Assembly (NCBI RefSeq): GCF_013283195.1 | Contig: NZ_JABEKT010000001.1 | Location: forward strand, 310,001 to 374,000 | Direction of reading: 5' to 3' | DNA length: 64,000 nucleotides | Source: Ensifer adhaerens | GTDB taxonomy: Bacteria > Pseudomonadota > Alphaproteobacteria > Rhizobiales > Rhizobiaceae | Part shown: piece by piece, positions 44,922 to 55,110 of the stretch | Position numbering within the stretch: position 1 is the stretch's first letter | Layout of the letters: each line of letters opens with the position of its first letter | The notes under the pieces: model-generated | Seen by the model: the letters and a program-made list of their open reading frames with translations, nothing else | The model's database searches: none | What the model was told of the DNA's origin: nothing | Translations under genes and position numbers: made by a program

Positions 44922-47900
44922 ATGGGCGTGAAATACAATCCGAAGCGGGACAGACACATCGACGCAGCGAAGGCGGCCGCCATCAAACTGGGCACCGACG
45001 CGCTGGCGCCGGAGATCCTCTTCGGCGGGGCCAGCAACGACGACCTCGATCTCTATTCGGCGGACATGCTGGCACTGACGGCGGCCCATGCGAGGAGCGA
45101 ACTCGCGCGCTGGGACGGCGGAAAACCTCAGGTTTCTGTTGAAACGGTGCCCGGCGTCGCGCCTGGCGGCACCGAGGTTTCGATCATTGCCGTCACCGAA
45201 CACAACATGCCGTTCCTCTACGATTCGGTCATGGGCGAGGTGACGAGCACGCACCGCGACATCCATCTCGCGATCCATCCCATTCTGGTCCAGGAGCCGG
45301 GCAAGCCCGTCAAGTTGTTCGATCCGGACGAACCGAGCGACCCGGCGCACCGCGTCAGCCATATCCAGATCCATCTGGACAAGTTGACGCCGGTCGAGGC
45401 GCAGTCGCTGAGCAACCGTATCCGCGACGTGCTCGAACAGGTTCATCAGGCCGTGCACGACTGGCCGGCGATGACGACGCTGCTCGATCAGGCGATGCAG
45501 GAACTTGAGGACTACAATGCCTCGCGCAAGAAGAGCGACCGCGACGAAGCGCTCGCCTTCCTCCGCTGGCTCCGGGACAATAACTTCACCTTCCTCGGCA
45601 TGCGCGAGTACACCTATTCGGGCAAGGGCGGGAAGGCCTCGGTCGAGCGTGGCACGGGCAGGGGTCTCGGCATCCTTTCCAACCCCGATGTGCGCGTGCT
45701 GCGCCAGGGCAAGGACGCGGTTCTGACGACGCCGGAAATTCTGGCCTTCCTCGAAAGCCCGGATTTCCTGATCGTCACCAAAGCCAACGTGAAATCGGTG
45801 GTGCACCGCCGCGCCTATATGGACTACATTGGCGTCAAGCGTTTCGATGCCGACGGCAATGTCGCCGGCGAACTGCGCATCGTCGGCCTGTTCACCTCAT
45901 CGGCCTATACCCGCCAGGCGGCCGAAATTCCGCTGCTGCGCCACAAGATCGAGAAGATCGTCGACCATTTCGGCTACGATCCGCAGAGCCACTCCGGCAA
46001 GATGCTGGACAACACGCTCGAATCCTACCCGCGTGACGATCTCTTCCAGATCGACGTCGGGCTGCTGGCCGCCTTCTGCGAACAGATCAATGAGCTCGGC
46101 GACCGTCCGCGCATCCGCGTTCTGCCACGCATCGACCATTTCGACCGTTTCGTTTCGGTCATCGTCTTCGTGCCGCGCGAACAATATGATTCCGACGTGC
46201 GCGAGAAGATCGGCGACTATCTGAAGACAGCCTATGACGGTCGCGTTTCGGCCTACTATCCGGCCTTCCCGGAAGGTGGCCTGGCGCGCGTCCATTTCAT
46301 CATCGGCCGCACCAGCGGCAAGACCCCGCGCATCCCGCAGGCCAAGCTCGAAGAGGCCGTGCGCGGCATCGTCACGCGCTGGATCGATCGATTCGACCTG
46401 CTTGCCCGCAAGGATGGCATCGAACTCGATGTCGACGGCGCCTACCAGTCGTTCTTCACGCCGGCCGAAGCCTATGCGGACCTCGCTGACATCGCCGCCT
46501 GCAAGGCGGAAGATCCGATCCGGATCTCGTTTTACAACTACAACCGCCCGGTCAACCGACCGGATACGGCTGAGCTGAAGATCTTCCATGCCGGCGAGCC
46601 CGTATCGCTGTCGCGCCGCGTGCCACTGCTCGAAAACCTCGGCTTCCGTGTCATCAGCGAACAGACCTACGACCTCAACGTCGGCAAGCATGGCGAGGAC
46701 AAGCACCGCGTCGTGCTGCACGACATGGAACTCGTCCATCGCGACGGGCTTGCGCTCAATCTCGACAAGTCGGGTGCAGCACTCGAGGAAGCCTTCCTCG
46801 CCGCCTGGAACGGCACGATCGAGGACGACAACTTCAACCGGCTGATCCTGCTTTCAGGTCTCAACGCCCGTGAAGTGACGGTGCTGCGCGCCTATGCCCG
46901 ATACCTTCGCCAGGCCGGCATCACCTATTCTCAAGGGTATATCGCCGACACGCTGAACAAGTATCCCGGTATTGCCGCCGATATCTTCAAGCTGTTCGTC
47001 ACCCGCATGGACCCGGCGCTCGAAGAGAAGCCACGGGCCAAGAAGTGCAACACGCTCATCGCCTCGATCGAAACCGCGCTATCGTCGGTCCCGAGCCTCG
47101 ACGAGGACCGGATCCTGCGCCGTTATGTCAACGCCATCGAGGCGACGCTCAGGACCAACTACTTCCAGAAGGACGCCGACGGGAAGCCGCGTGCGGTGCT
47201 TGCCCTCAAGCTCGACCCCAAGCAGCTCGACGGCCTGCCCGAGCCGCGTCCGTTCCGCGAAATCTTCGTCTACGGCACCGAGGTCGAAGGCGTGCACCTG
47301 CGCTTCGGCAAGGTCGCCCGCGGCGGTCTTCGCTGGTCCGACCGGGCACAGGACTACCGCACCGAAGTGCTGGGCCTGGTGAAGGCACAGCAGGTCAAGA
47401 ACGCCGTCATCGTGCCCGTCGGCGCCAAGGGTGGCTTCTATCCGAAGCAACTGCCGGTCGGCGGCAACCGCGACGAGGTGTTCAAGGCCGGTACCGAAGC
47501 CTACAAGACCTTTATCCGGACCATGCTGTCGGTCACCGACAACATCGTCGGCCAGGATGTCGTGCCGCCAGTGGACACGCTGCGCCGCGACGGTGACGAT
47601 CCCTATTTCGTCGTCGCCGCCGACAAGGGCACGGCGACCTTCTCCGACACGGCCAACGGTCTGGCGCAGGAAGCCGGCTTCTGGCTGGACGACGCGTTTG
47701 CTTCGGGCGGATCGGCCGGTTACGACCACAAGAAGATGGGCATCACCGCCCGCGGCGCCTGGGAAACCGTCAAGCGCCACTTCCGCGAGATGGACATCGA
47801 CATCCAGACGACCCCCTTCACGGTTGCCGGCGTCGGCGACATGTCGGGCGACGTCTTCGGAAACGGCATGCTGCTGTCGGAAAAGATCCGACTGCTTGCA

Positions 47901-49715
47901 GCCTTCGACCACCGCGACATCTTCATCGATCCCAACCCGGATACGGACGTGTCCTTCTCCGAGCGCAAGCGCATGTTCGCCCTGCCGCGTTCGAGCTGGC
48001 AGGATTATGACCGCAAGACGCTGTCGGAAGGCGGCATGATCATTTCGCGTGCCGAAAAGTCGGTGACGCTGACGCCGGAAGCGATGGCGGCGATCGGCAT
48101 CGACAAGCAGAAGGCGACGCCGTTCGAGATCATGAACGCGATCCTGAAGAGCCAGGTGGATCTCCTCTGGTTCGGCGGCATCGGCACCTATGTGCGTGGC
48201 AGCAACGAGACGGATGCCGAAGTCGGCGACCGCGCCAATGACGCGATCCGCGTGGCAGCCGAAGAGGTCCGCGCCCGTGTCATCGGCGAGGGCGCAAACC
48301 TTGGCGTCACCCAGAAGGGCCGCATCGGCTTCGGCCTCAATGGCGGTCGCTGCAACTCCGACGCCATCGACAACTCGGCGGGCGTCAACTCGTCCGACGT
48401 CGAGGTCAACATCAAGATCGCGCTGGCGTCTGCCATGCGCGACGGTCGCCTGACCCGGCCGAAGCGCAACACGCTGCTGGCGTCGATGACCGAGGAAGTC
48501 GGCCATCTGGTGCTGCGCAACAACTACGAGCAGTCGCTGGCGATCTCTTTGACCGCCATGCAGGGTGCCGGCAACCGCACGACGCTCGGCCGACTGATGA
48601 CGCGGCTGGAGGCCGACGGTCATCTCAACCGCAAGGTCGAGACGCTGCCGACAGACCAGGCGATGACTGAGCGCTACCAGGCGGGCAAGCCCTTGACCCG
48701 TGCGGAAATCGGCGTGCTGCTCTCCTACTCCAAGCTGGTTCTGTTCGACGAGCTGATCGCCAGCGACCTTCCGGACGACCCGTATTTCACGGCGACACTG
48801 GAACGCTACTTCCCCGGCAAGATGCGCAAGACCTATGCCGGCGACATCCATGGCCACCGCCTGCGCCGCGAGATCATCGCGACCGTGCTCGCCAACGAGG
48901 TCATCAACCGTGGCGGCCCTGCCTTCGTATCGACCTTGACGGATGCGACAGGTTTCCTCTCGGCGGATGTCGTCAAGGCGGCCGTGCTGGCGCTCGATGG
49001 CTTCGACCTGCCGCGGATCTATGACGAGATCGACGCCCTCGACACCAAGATCGGCGGCGGGCTGCAGAACGTCCTCTACCAGGAAGTCGGCCGCATCTTC
49101 ACGCTCGTGACCGAGCGGGCACTGCGCACCCATGCGGCAACCGGCTCGGTTTCCGAAGCGGTGTCGCGTCTGCGAGACGGCCTTCAGAAGCTGCGCGGCA
49201 CGATGCGGACCGCGGTCTCCGGCGAGAGCGCCGAAGAAGCACAGGCAAAGACAGCGGCCTTCGTCGAGGGTGGCGTACCCGCCAAGCTTGCCGAGGAGAT
49301 CTCGGAACTGGCCCTGATGACGCTGGTGCCGGAAATCATGCAGATTTCTGCCGAAACCGGCGAGACGCTGAGCCGTACCGCGCAAGGATACTTCGCCGTC
49401 ACCGACACGCTTCGGATCAACCGGCTGCTGGCCGCCTCCGATCGTGTGCCGGCAACCGAGCAGTTCGAGGCGATGGCGCTTTCACGGGCGGTATCCGATA
49501 TCGCCGCCGCGCGGCGCGATATCACTGCAGCGGCGCTGCGCGAGCAGAAAAAGGAACGCAGCCCGGTCGCCGCCTGGGAGGAGAACGAGCGCGAGCGCGT
49601 CGCCCAAGCAACGGGCCAGCTGCGTCTGTTGACCGAGAAGGGTGAAACCACGCTTGCCAAGATCACCGTCGCTGCGGGCCTTCTGAATGACCTGGCACGC
49701 GGAAGGGCGAGGTAA
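44922..49715 (+). CDS. NAD-specific glutamate dehydrogenase, large (180-kDa) type
   Basis: A 1597-residue enzyme of the large Bac_GDH family, which deaminates glutamate to 2-oxoglutarate with NAD. N-terminal ACT-like regulatory regions cover roughly the first 700 residues. The catalytic core carries VARGGLRWSDR (near 796) and the VGAKGGF lysine motif (near 836), and a long helical C-terminal region follows. The ATG at 44922 has GGGAGA seven bases upstream; one at 44904 is also in frame. Related enzymes are allosterically controlled by amino acids and serve catabolic rather than assimilatory glutamate flux, which suits the aminotransferase-rich window. Single gene with a terminator. Confidence 0.96.
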   Translation: MGVKYNPKRDRHIDAAKAAAIKLGTDALAPEILFGGASNDDLDLYSADMLALTAAHARSELARWDGGKPQVSVETVPGVAPGGTEVSIIAVTEHNMPFLYDSVMGEVTSTHRDIHLAIHPILVQEPGKPVKLFDPDEPSDPAHRVSHIQIHLDKLTPVEAQSLSNRIRDVLEQVHQAVHDWPAMTTLLDQAMQELEDYNASRKKSDRDEALAFLRWLRDNNFTFLGMREYTYSGKGGKASVERGTGRGLGILSNPDVRVLRQGKDAVLTTPEILAFLESPDFLIVTKANVKSVVHRRAYMDYIGVKRFDADGNVAGELRIVGLFTSSAYTRQAAEIPLLRHKIEKIVDHFGYDPQSHSGKMLDNTLESYPRDDLFQIDVGLLAAFCEQINELGDRPRIRVLPRIDHFDRFVSVIVFVPREQYDSDVREKIGDYLKTAYDGRVSAYYPAFPEGGLARVHFIIGRTSGKTPRIPQAKLEEAVRGIVTRWIDRFDLLARKDGIELDVDGAYQSFFTPAEAYADLADIAACKAEDPIRISFYNYNRPVNRPDTAELKIFHAGEPVSLSRRVPLLENLGFRVISEQTYDLNVGKHGEDKHRVVLHDMELVHRDGLALNLDKSGAALEEAFLAAWNGTIEDDNFNRLILLSGLNAREVTVLRAYARYLRQAGITYSQGYIADTLNKYPGIAADIFKLFVTRMDPALEEKPRAKKCNTLIASIETALSSVPSLDEDRILRRYVNAIEATLRTNYFQKDADGKPRAVLALKLDPKQLDGLPEPRPFREIFVYGTEVEGVHLRFGKVARGGLRWSDRAQDYRTEVLGLVKAQQVKNAVIVPVGAKGGFYPKQLPVGGNRDEVFKAGTEAYKTFIRTMLSVTDNIVGQDVVPPVDTLRRDGDDPYFVVAADKGTATFSDTANGLAQEAGFWLDDAFASGGSAGYDHKKMGITARGAWETVKRHFREMDIDIQTTPFTVAGVGDMSGDVFGNGMLLSEKIRLLAAFDHRDIFIDPNPDTDVSFSERKRMFALPRSSWQDYDRKTLSEGGMIISRAEKSVTLTPEAMAAIGIDKQKATPFEIMNAILKSQVDLLWFGGIGTYVRGSNETDAEVGDRANDAIRVAAEEVRARVIGEGANLGVTQKGRIGFGLNGGRCNSDAIDNSAGVNSSDVEVNIKIALASAMRDGRLTRPKRNTLLASMTEEVGHLVLRNNYEQSLAISLTAMQGAGNRTTLGRLMTRLEADGHLNRKVETLPTDQAMTERYQAGKPLTRAEIGVLLSYSKLVLFDELIASDLPDDPYFTATLERYFPGKMRKTYAGDIHGHRLRREIIATVLANEVINRGGPAFVSTLTDATGFLSADVVKAAVLALDGFDLPRIYDEIDALDTKIGGGLQNVLYQEVGRIFTLVTERALRTHAATGSVSEAVSRLRDGLQKLRGTMRTAVSGESAEEAQAKTAAFVEGGVPAKLAEEISELALMTLVPEIMQISAETGETLSRTAQGYFAVTDTLRINRLLAASDRVPATEQFEAMALSRAVSDIAAARRDITAAALREQKKERSPVAAWEENERERVAQATGQLRLLTEKGETTLAKITVAAGLLNDLARGRAR

Positions 49716-49764
49716 TCCTGCCTCTTAGGGACTGATCATCCGGGGAGCAGAAATGTGGGCAGTT

Positions 49765-49806
49765 TTTTCGCCTGCATTACGCTCTGGACCATTTGGAAAC
49801 GATCAG
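49765..49806. repeat. Decayed right half of rhizobial palindrome
   Basis: The stretch around TTTTTTCGCCTGCATTACGCTCTGG reads, with changes, like 803-826 of the palindrome after the FAD oxidase (CTTTTCCGCCCACATTCCGC then TCTAACC). The left arm is missing, so it no longer folds. This also explains the TTTGGAAACGATC tail that mimics a LacI operator. Confidence 0.45.
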
Positions 49807-49818
49807 ATTGAAGATAGT

Positions 49819-49859
49819 CTGCGCCGCGCGTTCGAGGGGATGCGCGGCGCAGTCTTTTT
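49819..49859 (+). terminator. Terminator of glutamate dehydrogenase gene
   Basis: An 11-bp perfect stem (CTGCGCCGCGC, 49819-49829 with 49842-49852) is followed by TCTTTTT. It lies between gdh and the UMF1 transporter gene, whose start is only 13 bp past the T-run. Confidence 0.82.
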
Positions 49860-49871
49860 CGGGAGGGGCAC

Positions 49872-51299
49872 TTGCAGATTTCGGCCGACAGGACAGACGA
49901 ACGACCGCGCGCGTCACGCGCGGGCATAGCCGGCTGGATGCTCTTCGACTGGGCAGCGCAACCCTTCTTCACGGTCATCACCACCTTCATCTTCGGCCCC
50001 TACTTCGTCTCGCGGCTGACAGAGGATCACGCTGTCGGTCAGGCGATGTGGGGCTATACGCTCACCGTTTCCGGCATCATCATCGCCATTCTTTCCCCCG
50101 TGCTCGGCTCGATCGCCGACGCGACGGGACCGCGCAAGCCCTGGATCGGCTTTTTCGCCGTCATCAAGATCGCATCCCTGGCGATGCTCTGGTTTGCTGC
50201 CCCCGGTTCGCCGATCATTTACGCCGCGTTCTTCATCGTGCTGGCGACCGTCGCCGCCGAATTTTCAATCGTCTTCAACGATTCGATGATGACGCGGCTG
50301 GTGGACGAGAAGGATGTCGGCCGCATTTCCAACATCGCCTGGGGGCTCGGTTATCTCGGCGGCATGATCGTCCTGATCGCCGTTGTGGCGCTTCTTGCGG
50401 CAAATCCGGAAACCGGCAAGACTGCTGCTGGTATAGACCCGCTGTTCGGCCTCGATCCGGCCAAGGGCGAGGACGCGCGCATCACCGGTCCAATATCGGC
50501 GCTCTGGTACCTCGTCTTCATCATTCCGATGTTCCTCTTCACCCCCGACGCCACAAAGGCGACGATGTCGCTGCGCAAGGCGACCGCCACGGGCCTGCGG
50601 GAACTGAAGGGTACGCTCGGCGAACTCCGGCAACGATCGGGAATCATGCGTTTCCTGATCGCGCGCATGATCTTCCAGGATGGTGTCAACGGGCTGCTGG
50701 CGCTCGGCGGTACCTTCGCCGCCGCCATGTTCGGCTGGCAGACCCTCGAACTCGGAATCTACGGCATCATCTTGAACATCGTCGCGATCGGCGGGTGTCT
50801 TTATGCGAGCAGGCTCGATGCAAGGCTCGGCTCCAAGGTCATCGTTACCGCGAGCCTCGTATGTCTCATCATCGCGACGCTTGGCATTGTCTCGACCGGT
50901 CCGGGATTCACTCTGTTCGGCCTCATGCCGCTGTCGACTGACGATTCCGGCGGCCTGTTCGGCACAGCGGCCGAGAAGGCTTACATCCTCTACGGCCTGC
51001 TGGTCGGCATCGCCTTCGGCCCGGTGCAGGCCTCGTCGCGTTCCTATCTCGCCCGCAGTGTCAGCATCGACGAAGCCGGCCGTTATTTCGGCCTCTACGC
51101 CCTCTCCGGTCGGGCGACATCGTTCCTGGCCCCGGCATCGGTCGCCACGATCACGCTTGCCACCGACTCGGCCCGCATCGGCATGATGGCCCTCATCGCC
51201 TTCCTGGTCGCCGGCCTCATGATCCTGCTGCGCACGCCCTATCCGGCGGATGACGGGCGCAAAAAAGCCGCCGCGTCCTTTGGGCGCGACGGCTTCTGA
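49872..51299 (+). CDS. MFS transporter, UMF1/Atg22-like family
   Basis: A 475-residue membrane protein with about twelve spans. WMLFDWAAQPFFTVITTF near residue 21 is the family hallmark, related to yeast Atg22 (vacuolar amino-acid efflux). The start is a TTG at 49872 with GGGAGGGG just upstream; no in-frame ATG lies before the first conserved segment. Role in bacteria is not settled; amino-acid efflux is a guess from Atg22. It directly follows the glutamate dehydrogenase terminator and so has its own promoter or relies on read-through. Confidence 0.85.
   Translation: MQISADRTDERPRASRAGIAGWMLFDWAAQPFFTVITTFIFGPYFVSRLTEDHAVGQAMWGYTLTVSGIIIAILSPVLGSIADATGPRKPWIGFFAVIKIASLAMLWFAAPGSPIIYAAFFIVLATVAAEFSIVFNDSMMTRLVDEKDVGRISNIAWGLGYLGGMIVLIAVVALLAANPETGKTAAGIDPLFGLDPAKGEDARITGPISALWYLVFIIPMFLFTPDATKATMSLRKATATGLRELKGTLGELRQRSGIMRFLIARMIFQDGVNGLLALGGTFAAAMFGWQTLELGIYGIILNIVAIGGCLYASRLDARLGSKVIVTASLVCLIIATLGIVSTGPGFTLFGLMPLSTDDSGGLFGTAAEKAYILYGLLVGIAFGPVQASSRSYLARSVSIDEAGRYFGLYALSGRATSFLAPASVATITLATDSARIGMMALIAFLVAGLMILLRTPYPADDGRKKAAASFGRDGF
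51261..51295 (-). terminator. Terminator of purH, inside the UMF1 gene end
   Basis: AAGCCG-C-CGCG (51265-51275) pairs with CGCG-A-CGGCTT (51285-51295) with one mismatch. On the minus strand a six-T run follows (A-run 51261-51266). It lies within the last codons of the convergent transporter gene. A second stem at 51324-51329/51347-51352 lies closer to purH. Confidence 0.6.
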
Positions 51300-51358
51300 T
51301 GGTCTCAAGCTAGGTGCGAAAATCCGGGGCCGGCGTGAAGCGTCGTCCCCGGGCCCTG

Positions 51359-52969
51359 TCAGTGGCGGAAGTGGCGCATGCCGGTGAAGACCATGGCGAC
51401 GCCATGTTCATCGGCCGCGGCAATGACTTCCTCGTCGCGCATCGAGCCACCCGGCTGGATGACGGCGGTAGCGCCGGCCGCGATCGCCGAGAGCAATCCA
51501 TCGGCGAACGGCAGGAAGGCTTCGGAGGCGACGGCCGAGCCGCGCGTCAATGGCGTTGCCAGACCGAGCGCCTTGGCCGCCTCTTCCGCCTTGATCGCAG
51601 CGATACGGGCAGAATCGACGCGGCTCATCTGCCCGGCGCCGATGCCGGCCGTCTGGCCATCCTTGGCATAGACGACAGCGTTGGACTTGACGTGTTTTGC
51701 CACCTTGAAGGCAAACTTCATGTCTTCCAGTTCCTGCGCCGTCGGTGCGCGCTTGGTCACCACCTTCAGCTCCAGGTCCTCGACCATGCCGTTGTCGCGG
51801 GTCTGGACCAAAAGACCACCGGAGACCGTCTTGGCCGAAAGGCCCGGAATGCGCGGATCGGGCAGGGCGCCGGTGGTCAGCAGCCGCAGGTTCGGCTTGC
51901 GGGCGATGATCGTCTTGGCCTCATCGCTGACCTCAGGCGCGATGATGACCTCGGTGAAGAGCTTGACGATCTCTTCGGCCGTTTCCGCATCAAGCAGCTG
52001 GTTGAGCGCGATGATGCCGCCGAAGGCCGAGGTGGAATCGCAGGCGAGCGCCCGCCGATAGGCTTCGACCAGCGTCGGGGCCGTGGCCACGCCGCAAGGG
52101 TTGGCATGCTTGATGATCGCAACGGCCGGCGCCTTCTCCGGCAGGAACTCGGCCACCAGTTCGAAGGCGGCATCGGTGTCGTTGATGTTGTTATAGGAGA
52201 GTTGCTTGCCCTGCAGCAGCGTGGCGGTCGCCACGCCCGGACGGTTCTCGCCGGTGACGTAGAAGCCCGCCTTCTGGTGCGGATTTTCGCCGTAGCGCAT
52301 CGCTTCCTTCAAGACGCCGCCGAGAACGCGGTGACGGGGCATCGGCGTGTCGAGCGCCTCGGCAAACCAGTTGGAGATGGCCGCGTCATAGGCGGCCGTG
52401 CGGGCATAGGCCTTGGCAGCCATCTTCTGGCGGAAGGCATAGGTCGTTGCACCCGACGCCAACTCTTCGATGAGGACCGGATAATCAGCCGGATCGGTGA
52501 CGATGGTGACGTAGGCGTGGTTCTTGGCCGATGCGCGGATCATGGCCGGGCCGCCGATATCGATGTTTTCGACCGTCGTCGGATAGTCGCCGCCCTGCGC
52601 ACGGACTTCCTCGAAGGGATAGAGGTTGATCACCGCCAGATCGATCGCGGTAATGCCGTGGGCCGACATCGCCGCCTGGTGCTCGGCATCGTCGCGGATC
52701 GCCAGCAGGCCGCCGTGGACACCGGGGTGAAGGGTCTTGACCCGGCCGTCCATAACCTCAGGGAAGCCCGTGAGGTCCGAAACGTCGCTGACCGGAAGAC
52801 CTGCCTGTGCCAGCGCCTTGTGCGTGCCGCCGGTCGAAACCAGGCGCACGCCTTTTTCGTGCAACGCCCGGGCAAGCTCGACGACGCCGGTCTTGTCGGA
52901 CACGGAGAGGAGAGCGGTCCGGACAGGAACCTCGTTCGGGGCGGGAATTTTCTTGGAGGCGACAGCCAT
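51359..52969 (-). CDS. purH: Bifunctional AICAR transformylase/IMP cyclohydrolase
   Basis: A 536-residue enzyme for the last two steps of IMP synthesis. The N-terminal MGS-like IMP cyclohydrolase domain covers about 1-150 ([34 protein letters not shown]), and the transformylase domain follows with the KHANPCG catalytic motif near residue 268. Length is standard. The ATG at 52969 has AAAGGAG upstream. The heparinase-like gene lies 121 bp upstream on the same strand. Confidence 0.97.
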   Translation of the reverse strand: MAVASKKIPAPNEVPVRTALLSVSDKTGVVELARALHEKGVRLVSTGGTHKALAQAGLPVSDVSDLTGFPEVMDGRVKTLHPGVHGGLLAIRDDAEHQAAMSAHGITAIDLAVINLYPFEEVRAQGGDYPTTVENIDIGGPAMIRASAKNHAYVTIVTDPADYPVLIEELASGATTYAFRQKMAAKAYARTAAYDAAISNWFAEALDTPMPRHRVLGGVLKEAMRYGENPHQKAGFYVTGENRPGVATATLLQGKQLSYNNINDTDAAFELVAEFLPEKAPAVAIIKHANPCGVATAPTLVEAYRRALACDSTSAFGGIIALNQLLDAETAEEIVKLFTEVIIAPEVSDEAKTIIARKPNLRLLTTGALPDPRIPGLSAKTVSGGLLVQTRDNGMVEDLELKVVTKRAPTAQELEDMKFAFKVAKHVKSNAVVYAKDGQTAGIGAGQMSRVDSARIAAIKAEEAAKALGLATPLTRGSAVASEAFLPFADGLLSAIAAGATAVIQPGGSMRDEEVIAAADEHGVAMVFTGMRHFRH

Positions 52970-53090
52970 CAACCATGCTCCTTTGGCGGCGCCGGACGCG
53001 CGGGGAGGATGCTCCGGCATTGGGATGGCTGCCCGTTAGCATAGCTTTCCGGCCGAAGGAACCTCGGCAAGCCCACATCCTAAAATAAGC

Positions 53091-54779
53091 TCAGTTTGTG
53101 CGCGAGAAGGTCCACTGGATCTCCGGCTGCCTGGCAACCGCAAAGGTGACCGTCAGCTGTGACGAGGCGCGGATGCCCGAGGGATCGGCAAAGAAAATGT
53201 CTTCCTCGACCGCCAGTTCGCCGTCTTGGCAGGCAAACAGCCAGACTTCGCCGTCGGGTGCGGTGAGGTAGATCTCGCGGCCGTTGTTCTGGCGAATGGT
53301 GACGGCCGGGTGAATGTGGAAGCGGGCGACCGCCACGGCGGTGTTGGTTTCCTCGGGATCGCTGCCGTCGGCACGCGAAAGCCGGTCGCGCCCGCGGATT
53401 ATCCGGCCACCGTTGAGCACGCCGATGTCGCGCTCGTGTAACAGCCCGAACGATGAGAGATAGCCGTCATGATTGGCCGCGACGGATTCGAGTCGGCCCG
53501 GTTCGTCCTTGCGCTCCACGACGACCCGCGAGACGCCGCTGGTCATGATCGGTCCCAGAAACCGTGACTGCGAAAAGCGAGAGGACGACGTGTCGTTGAC
53601 GGTGACGGTGGAGTGCGCCGCGGTCATCCGCGCCATCTGGCGGAACCGTTCGCCGGCAAACTTCGGCGCGCCCGAATTGATCACGAACCGCGTCTTGCCG
53701 GAGGACATTTCGAACGACAGGCAGCCCGCATGGGCGCTGCGCGACAGATCGACCGAAAGCGGCCGACCGGTATCGACGATGACGACGGTGTTTTCGATCG
53801 ACAGGCGCTCGTAATGGGCAAGCGGCAGCGAGCGGAACGGCTCACCGGCTGTTTCGTCGTAGCGCAGCACCGAGGCCAGTTCATGCGCCAGCACCGAGGT
53901 GGCACCGTTGAAGAGCGCCAATTCGCCGCCCTGGTGGCGGAAGAAGCGCAAGGCCGGATACATCCGGTCGATGCAGGGAATGAGGCGTGACGGCACGTCA
54001 TGCCCGAGATTGACATAGGTCTGGCGCAGCGGCAGCAGGTCGAGCAGCAGCTCCAGGCCGGCGCGCGGACTGCGCGAAAAATGACTGCCATCGGCAAGGA
54101 TCTGCCGGTCGAGTTCGAAATCGAGGTGACGCGACGCCTTGCGAATGGCCGAGGGCGTCGACGGCATCGAGACCGATGCCATGGCAAGCGCCATCCGGAC
54201 ACGCAGGCGCGCCTCGCCATCTCTGACCGTTTCGGCGATGTGTCGGAGATAACGGACCTGGAAGGCCAGGCTTTTCAGGAAACGGCGATAGAAGCCATGC
54301 TCCGCATTGCGCAGCACCACCGGCGAGTGCGAGAGCCACGCGATGATGCGTTGGGCAATGACGTCGGCATCCCAGGCAATGCCACCCAAATTACGGCCGT
54401 GAGTGGCGATCCAGTCGTCGACGATCTGCCGCAGGCGCACGAAGCCGGCATCCTCACGGATGGCCCGTAAATGCCTGAGCCAGCCGAACGAATGCAGCCG
54501 GACGGCGAATTCAAGCGATGGCAGGTCGATTTCAAACGGCGATTCGCCTTCGGTGTCGAGCACGCGACCGGCCAATGGGTAGCGACCTTCAAGAATTTCC
54601 TCGGCCACGAAGGGATCGACAGCCCTGAGGTCCGTTGGCGCGACAATCAGGCGGCTGGGCGTCGAACCGGTAAAGCGCAGCGACGAGACGCGGCCGACCG
54701 AAAGCCGGCGCGACACGCGGCGCCAGCCTTCACGCGCATACAGATAGGAAAGCCTTCGCCTGCCGGAAAACACCATCAA
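53091..54779 (-). CDS. Heparinase II/III-like protein
   Basis: A 562-residue protein of the heparinase II/III family: an alpha-helical toroid in the first half (about 60-330, GGIAWDADVIAQRIIAWLSH) and a beta-sandwich in the second (MTAAHSTVTVNDTSSSRF near 385-402, with the His typical of the family). No signal peptide is evident, which is odd for a polysaccharide lyase and suggests a cytoplasmic or non-classical role. It lies between rsmB and purH; from memory this neighbourhood is conserved in rhizobia. Substrate unknown. Confidence 0.85.
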   Translation of the reverse strand: MMVFSGRRRLSYLYAREGWRRVSRRLSVGRVSSLRFTGSTPSRLIVAPTDLRAVDPFVAEEILEGRYPLAGRVLDTEGESPFEIDLPSLEFAVRLHSFGWLRHLRAIREDAGFVRLRQIVDDWIATHGRNLGGIAWDADVIAQRIIAWLSHSPVVLRNAEHGFYRRFLKSLAFQVRYLRHIAETVRDGEARLRVRMALAMASVSMPSTPSAIRKASRHLDFELDRQILADGSHFSRSPRAGLELLLDLLPLRQTYVNLGHDVPSRLIPCIDRMYPALRFFRHQGGELALFNGATSVLAHELASVLRYDETAGEPFRSLPLAHYERLSIENTVVIVDTGRPLSVDLSRSAHAGCLSFEMSSGKTRFVINSGAPKFAGERFRQMARMTAAHSTVTVNDTSSSRFSQSRFLGPIMTSGVSRVVVERKDEPGRLESVAANHDGYLSSFGLLHERDIGVLNGGRIIRGRDRLSRADGSDPEETNTAVAVARFHIHPAVTIRQNNGREIYLTAPDGEVWLFACQDGELAVEEDIFFADPSGIRASSQLTVTFAVARQPEIQWTFSRTN

Positions 54780-55110
54780 CGCCCGCCGGTTTCCTCATTC
54801 CTGAAGCAAGCCGTGCGAGTTCCTCGAACGGATGCGTCGGCTTCGCGCCAGTATCGATAACGCATGCGCCCCCGAAGATCCGTATTCGATTTTCGAGACG
54901 CACCATGCGCCGTTTCAAAATGTCAGAGCGTCCTTGTCTGTCCGAACGGTCAGGCGGCGCTCAACGTCAACTCCGTATGGTGCCGGAAAGATCATTAAAC
55001 TTTTAATAATTATTTCGTCTTTGATAGGCTCGCAGCCTTAAAGCGTCAATTGACACAACAAAACAGCCCGCATCCGAGGCTGTCCGGACGGCAATTCGAC
55101 TTTTCCAGAC
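54780..55110. other. 331-bp gap, rsmB end to heparinase-like gene start
   Basis: The minus-strand promoter of the heparinase-like gene should be here. AT-rich DNA at 54990-55020 is the likeliest place. Apart from the rsmB stem-loop at 55055-55083 I see no gene or symmetrical site. Confidence 0.4.
55055..55083 (-). terminator. Terminator of rsmB
   Basis: ACAGCC (55063-55068) pairs with GGCTGT (55078-55083), and on the minus strand TTTTGTTGTG follows the stem. It lies 28 bp beyond the rsmB stop. Confidence 0.65.

Noticed and set aside
47079-49385. 768-codon open frame on the minus strand
   Set aside because: It is antisense to the glutamate dehydrogenase core, where high GC keeps the opposite frame open; no family motif is present.
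49791-49810. Sequence like the LacI operator (TTTGGAAACGATCAGATT)
   Set aside because: The half-sites are not symmetrical because of an extra A, and the stretch is the tail of a decayed rhizobial repeat between gdh and its terminator.
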